From NCBI GenBank assembly GCA_964472715.1, contig CAYYMT010000087.1, positions 1-16,020 on the forward strand: 16,020 nt of DNA, in the 5' to 3' direction. Under the pieces are notes generated by a model. That model worked only from the letters and a program-made list of their open reading frames with translations, had not been told where the DNA came from and did not search any database. How positions within the stretch are numbered: the stretch's first letter is position 1; every line of letters begins with the position of its first letter. The stretch comes from JAFGTP01 sp964472715. GTDB lineage: Bacteria > Fidelibacterota > UBA2242 > JAFGTP01. This document shows, in pieces, positions 13,398 to 16,020 of the stretch. The position numbers and the translations under genes are program-made.

Positions 13398-14276
13398 ATG
13401 AGAAAATTAACACCTGTTTTTATCATTATTTTATTTGTTTTTTACACCTGCTCCACTGTTCCAATAACCGGACGGAAGCAAATAAACCTGATCCCAACCT
13501 CAACCATGCTTTCCATGAGTTTTCAGCAATATGATACCTTTTTAAAAGACCATAATGTCAGTAAAAACAACCGTCAGGCAAAAATGGTAAGGGATGTCGG
13601 TGAACGTCTGGCTGCATCAGTAGAAAAATATTTGATTCAGAAAAATATGAAAGATGCGGTTAAAAATTTCGACTGGGAATTTAACCTGATCGAAAGTGAA
13701 GAGGTTAATGCCTGGTGCATGCCGGGTGGGAAAATTGTCGTTTATTCCGGCATTTTGCCCTTAACCAAAAACCGAGATGGGCTGGCAGTTGTCATGGCGC
13801 ATGAAATCGCTCATGCCATTGCCAATCACGGTAATGAACGAATGAGCCAGGGATTGATGACCCAGTTAGGCGGTATGGCCCTTGCTAAGGCTATTGAGGA
13901 AAAACCGGAACAAACACAGCAGTTATATATGGCTGCTTTTGGATTAGGATCACAGGTTGGCGTATTACTGCCTTACAGTCGACTTCATGAATATGAAGCC
14001 GATGAACTTGGCCTGATCTTTATGACAATGGCCGGATATAATCCAAAAGAGGCGGTGAATTTCTGGCAGCGTATGTCTGAGATGAGCGGTCCCAAGCCAC
14101 CGGAGTTTATCAGTACTCATCCGGCTGATAAAAATCGTATTGAACAGATTAAAAAACTTCTGCCCAAAATGGACAAATACAGACCTGGCAGTATAGACAA
14201 AGAAGCCTCTGCTGACAAGGATAGCAGACCTAAGAGTAATGATAATAAAAGTGCGGGGAGAGACCGCTCAAAGTAA
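13398..14276 (+). CDS. M48-family metalloprotease, probable lipoprotein (BepA/LoiP/Oma1-like)
   Basis: This 292-residue secreted zinc protease has HEIAH at 135-139 (zinc ligands H135 and H139, catalytic E136) and EYEADELG at 198-205, with E200 as third ligand and D202. The N-terminus is a hydrophobic signal ending at C18, followed by STVPITGRKQINLIP, the opening usual in M48C lipoproteins. The residues before the cysteine (FYTC) are a poor lipobox, so lipidation is likely but not certain. Relatives degrade or help assemble outer-membrane proteins in the periplasm. The last 30 residues are a charged, low-complexity tail (KEASADKDSRPKSNDNKSAGR), probably disordered. The start has AGAGG about 8 nt upstream. 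Its 3' end overlaps the convergent gene by 9 nt. Confidence 0.88.
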   Translation: MRKLTPVFIIILFVFYTCSTVPITGRKQINLIPTSTMLSMSFQQYDTFLKDHNVSKNNRQAKMVRDVGERLAASVEKYLIQKNMKDAVKNFDWEFNLIESEEVNAWCMPGGKIVVYSGILPLTKNRDGLAVVMAHEIAHAIANHGNERMSQGLMTQLGGMALAKAIEEKPEQTQQLYMAAFGLGSQVGVLLPYSRLHEYEADELGLIFMTMAGYNPKEAVNFWQRMSEMSGPKPPEFISTHPADKNRIEQIKKLLPKMDKYRPGSIDKEASADKDSRPKSNDNKSAGRDRSK

Positions 14277-14756
14277 ATCTTCCTGGTGAGCCTTTGATTT
14301 CTCCGGAGGTTTCATGTGAGCAAAAATACGGCTCTTGATTTCCGGTGAGAGTTTTTGATAAAATTTGGAATTATAGGATGACTTGTCCTGGCATTTGCCC
14401 TCATAGGGACGGATGGCATGGGCAAGTCTTTCTGTTTTATCAGCCAGCCACTTACCGTTTTTATGGGGACGACGAAGATGAATTCCATAATTCATCACTT
14501 TTGGTAAGTCCTCATTTTTCAATAATGCCATATAGAGACCATCGTCGGTATAATCAATGTCGTGGATCAGCCCGGCTTTCTTGATTCTTCGAAAAATGGT
14601 TTTGTTCCAGCAGATCATACGAAGTTTTTCCTCGGTATAACGATGGATCTCGGCGAATTTTGTGAGGATAAAAGTATCCCGGCTCTCATCTTTCCAAACC
14701 AGGTGATGGAGTTTTTCCGGGATCAGTTCTGCTATTCTTAAAAAATTATTTCTCAT
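14268..14756 (-). CDS. Hypothetical protein with an LIHDIDY segment
   Basis: This 162-residue basic, soluble protein belongs to no family I recognise. Residues 63-71 read LIHDIDYTD, resembling the HD segment LIHDFDYER of the hydrolase at 4115-4690. The remaining histidines (H93, H98, H113) are not spaced like a standard HD ligand set, so any HD link is speculative. It contains many basic and aromatic residues (WNKTIFRRIKK, HLRRPHKNGKW). No signal peptide or membrane segment is visible. There is no clear Shine-Dalgarno before the ATG at 14756, so a different start is possible. It is convergent with and overlaps the M48 gene by 9 nt. A terminator separates it from the AbgT gene upstream. Confidence 0.55.
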   Translation of the reverse strand: MRNNFLRIAELIPEKLHHLVWKDESRDTFILTKFAEIHRYTEEKLRMICWNKTIFRRIKKAGLIHDIDYTDDGLYMALLKNEDLPKVMNYGIHLRRPHKNGKWLADKTERLAHAIRPYEGKCQDKSSYNSKFYQKLSPEIKSRIFAHMKPPEKSKAHQEDLL

Positions 14757-14797
14757 ACAGCGGTTAATTTATAACTTCAATTATTATAAATAAAATA

Positions 14798-14846
14798 GCC
14801 GGCTTTTCAAAAACAAAAGTTTTAAAAAAACCGGCCTTAATTTTTT
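14798..14846 (-). terminator. Intrinsic terminator after the AbgT gene (possibly bidirectional)
   Basis: A GC-rich stem, GCCGGCTTTT (14798-14807) against AAAACCGGC (14827-14835), has one bulge and an A/T-rich loop. On the minus strand it lies just past the AbgT stop and is followed by TATTTTATTT. On the plus strand TTTTTT follows at 14841-14846, so it could act in both directions. Confidence 0.65.
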
Positions 14847-14854
14847 ATATCAGT

Positions 14855-16020
14855 TTAGTGGATCGGCTGTCCCGGTCCTACCGGAATACCTAAGAAATAC
14901 CATATGACCAATAATGTAATCCAGGCGAGTCCTGTGAAAAATGCATAGGGAAGCAATAACCTTATCAGCGTTCCGACACCGGCGTCTTTCCTGTATTCCC
15001 GCAACCAGCCCAGGGCCAGTGGGAAGTATGGATACAGAGGAGAAATACCATTACTGATGGAATCTCCGATACGGTAAACCAACTGGGAAACTGCCGGTGA
15101 AATCGGGTTTTCCAGATATAAAAACATAGGAACAATAATCGGTGCTAGCATTGCCCATTTAGCAGAACTGGATCCCATAAAAATATTCAGGATCATAACG
15201 ATCAGAGTCGTAAAAACCATCAGCAACGGACCCTGAAATTTCATCTGGTTCAGAATATTTGCCCCGGTAATAGCTACAATTCTATCCAGGTTTGACCATT
15301 GGAAGAAAACCACAAAATGGGAAATGACTAGTACCAGCACGATCATACCGGCAATTCCTTTAACACTTTTTGTCATCATCCCGGGAATGTCTCCCAGAGT
15401 TTTTATTCTTCCGACAAACATACCGTAGATCGTTCCCGGAATAGCAAAGAAGAAAAAGAGAATGGCGACCATGCCGCGGAAAAATGGCCCACGCACGGCA
15501 CTGGGCATCAAATTAATTTTGAATACCTGGTCTTTGTTTATTTTTGTTTCCCCTTTGGGTAGATATATATGGGCAGTGGCGCCGTCAGTCCAGGTGGATT
15601 TGTCAACATCATCCAATACTATTTTTTGATCTTTAAATTTTACGGCATATTGACGCTCGCCGTCAACTGTTTTGGTGACGGTCCGTCCTTTAAGACGTTG
15701 GGTTTTTACATCTTCTGTATTTTTATTGAGAACAATTGTTTCAATTTTATTGATGTCATATCTGAGCAGACCATTTTCCGGGATTAAAGTCATTAACATT
15801 ATTACAGTGTAAATTCCCATTGCCAGTAATGACCAGCGGAGGCCTTTTTTCTTTTTTGCCAGGTCTTCGGCACTCTCTTTTGTTTCAATGGTAATCGGTT
15901 CTGTACCTTCACAAAGCGGTAAGGTGAATTTTTTGCCTACCCAGGACATCACGATTGCCAGTAAAAAAACCGACGCAATCATAAAATATAAATTGGCCGC
16001 CGCTCCCACATGCATGTTGG
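14855..16020 (-). CDS. AbgT-family transporter, 5' end outside window, with an inserted soluble segment
   Basis: The visible 387 residues are the C-terminal three-quarters of an AbgT-type carrier (family about 510-520). Characteristic parts are NMHVGAAANLYFMIAS, VISHFVVFFQWSNL, FMGSSSAKWAMLAPIIVPMF and YRIGDSISNGISPLYPYFPLALGWL, with the IPVGPG ending seen in E. coli AbgT. Members import p-aminobenzoyl-glutamate, and some export sulfonamides; the substrate here is unknown. Between the membrane segment ending TLIPENGLLR and the next one starting FFRGMVAILFFFF lie about 80 hydrophilic residues (roughly 15509-15751; KIETIVLNKNTED to KDQVFKINLM). Typical members have about 15 there. The frame stays open through this stretch, so it is a real insertion. 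The gene runs off the window end. Confidence 0.88.
   Translation of the reverse strand, partial: NMHVGAAANLYFMIASVFLLAIVMSWVGKKFTLPLCEGTEPITIETKESAEDLAKKKKGLRWSLLAMGIYTVIMLMTLIPENGLLRYDINKIETIVLNKNTEDVKTQRLKGRTVTKTVDGERQYAVKFKDQKIVLDDVDKSTWTDGATAHIYLPKGETKINKDQVFKINLMPSAVRGPFFRGMVAILFFFFAIPGTIYGMFVGRIKTLGDIPGMMTKSVKGIAGMIVLVLVISHFVVFFQWSNLDRIVAITGANILNQMKFQGPLLMVFTTLIVMILNIFMGSSSAKWAMLAPIIVPMFLYLENPISPAVSQLVYRIGDSISNGISPLYPYFPLALGWLREYRKDAGVGTLIRLLLPYAFFTGLAWITLLVIWYFLGIPVGPGQPIH

Overview
The window (16,020 bp, AT-rich, with a 100-N scaffold gap at 5457-5556) comes from a draft genome or metagenome bin of a Gram-negative bacterium. An outer-membrane beta-barrel protein and a probably membrane-anchored M48 protease imply an outer membrane. 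Lysine/diaminopimelate synthesis uses the acetylated branch (DapH plus an M20 deacetylase). Base composition, barrel style and the hairpin-repeat landscape recall FCB-type lineages (Calditrichota, KSB1, Marinimicrobia and relatives), but this placement is inference and no marker gene settles it.

Layout. (1) 1-122, minus: start of a gene carrying a Walker B motif typical of sigma-54 activators but no Walker A. (2) 525-3770, plus: a tightly overlapping set of three genes, a YhaM-like OB-fold/HD 3'-5' exoribonuclease, an ECF-transporter S component and an outer-membrane beta-barrel protein. (3) 3771-4114: non-coding, with one solitary hairpin triplet (3929-4009). (4) 4115-5267, minus: an HD-superfamily hydrolase, then a RelE/ParE toxin with its antitoxin. 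(5) 5557-13165, minus: the lysine pathway, transcribed dapA-dapB, then dapH-lysC-class III aminotransferase-dapL. Junctions inside each block are ATGA overlaps or 2 bp apart. (6) 13398-14276, plus: M48 metalloprotease, overlapping tail-to-tail with an unrecognised gene (14268-14756, minus). (7) 14855-16020, minus: the C-terminal part of an AbgT-family transporter with an unusual inserted soluble segment, followed by a terminator.

Pathway. LysC phosphorylates aspartate, DapA and DapB make tetrahydrodipicolinate, DapH acetylates it, the aminotransferase makes N-acetyl-LL-diaminopimelate and DapL removes the acetyl group. Absent from the window are asd, dapF and lysA.

Most unusual part. About 2.1 kb between dapB and dapH (9440-11543) holds an intact single-domain Y1 HUH transposase (IS200/RAYT-like) surrounded by a dense array of short hairpins. 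These are not a random set. They resolve into one modular element: outer hairpin with a TTC triloop, about 21 nt, central hairpin with a GGC-TKGC-GCC core, TTATT-GTTGTTG spacer, second TTC-triloop hairpin. The element occurs in both orientations, mostly as head-to-head pairs. Stem sequences differ between copies by paired changes, while loop, spacer and geometry stay fixed. A solitary copy lies 6 kb away at 3929-4009. This looks like a REP/BIME-type system with a three-hairpin unit that has split a lysine operon.
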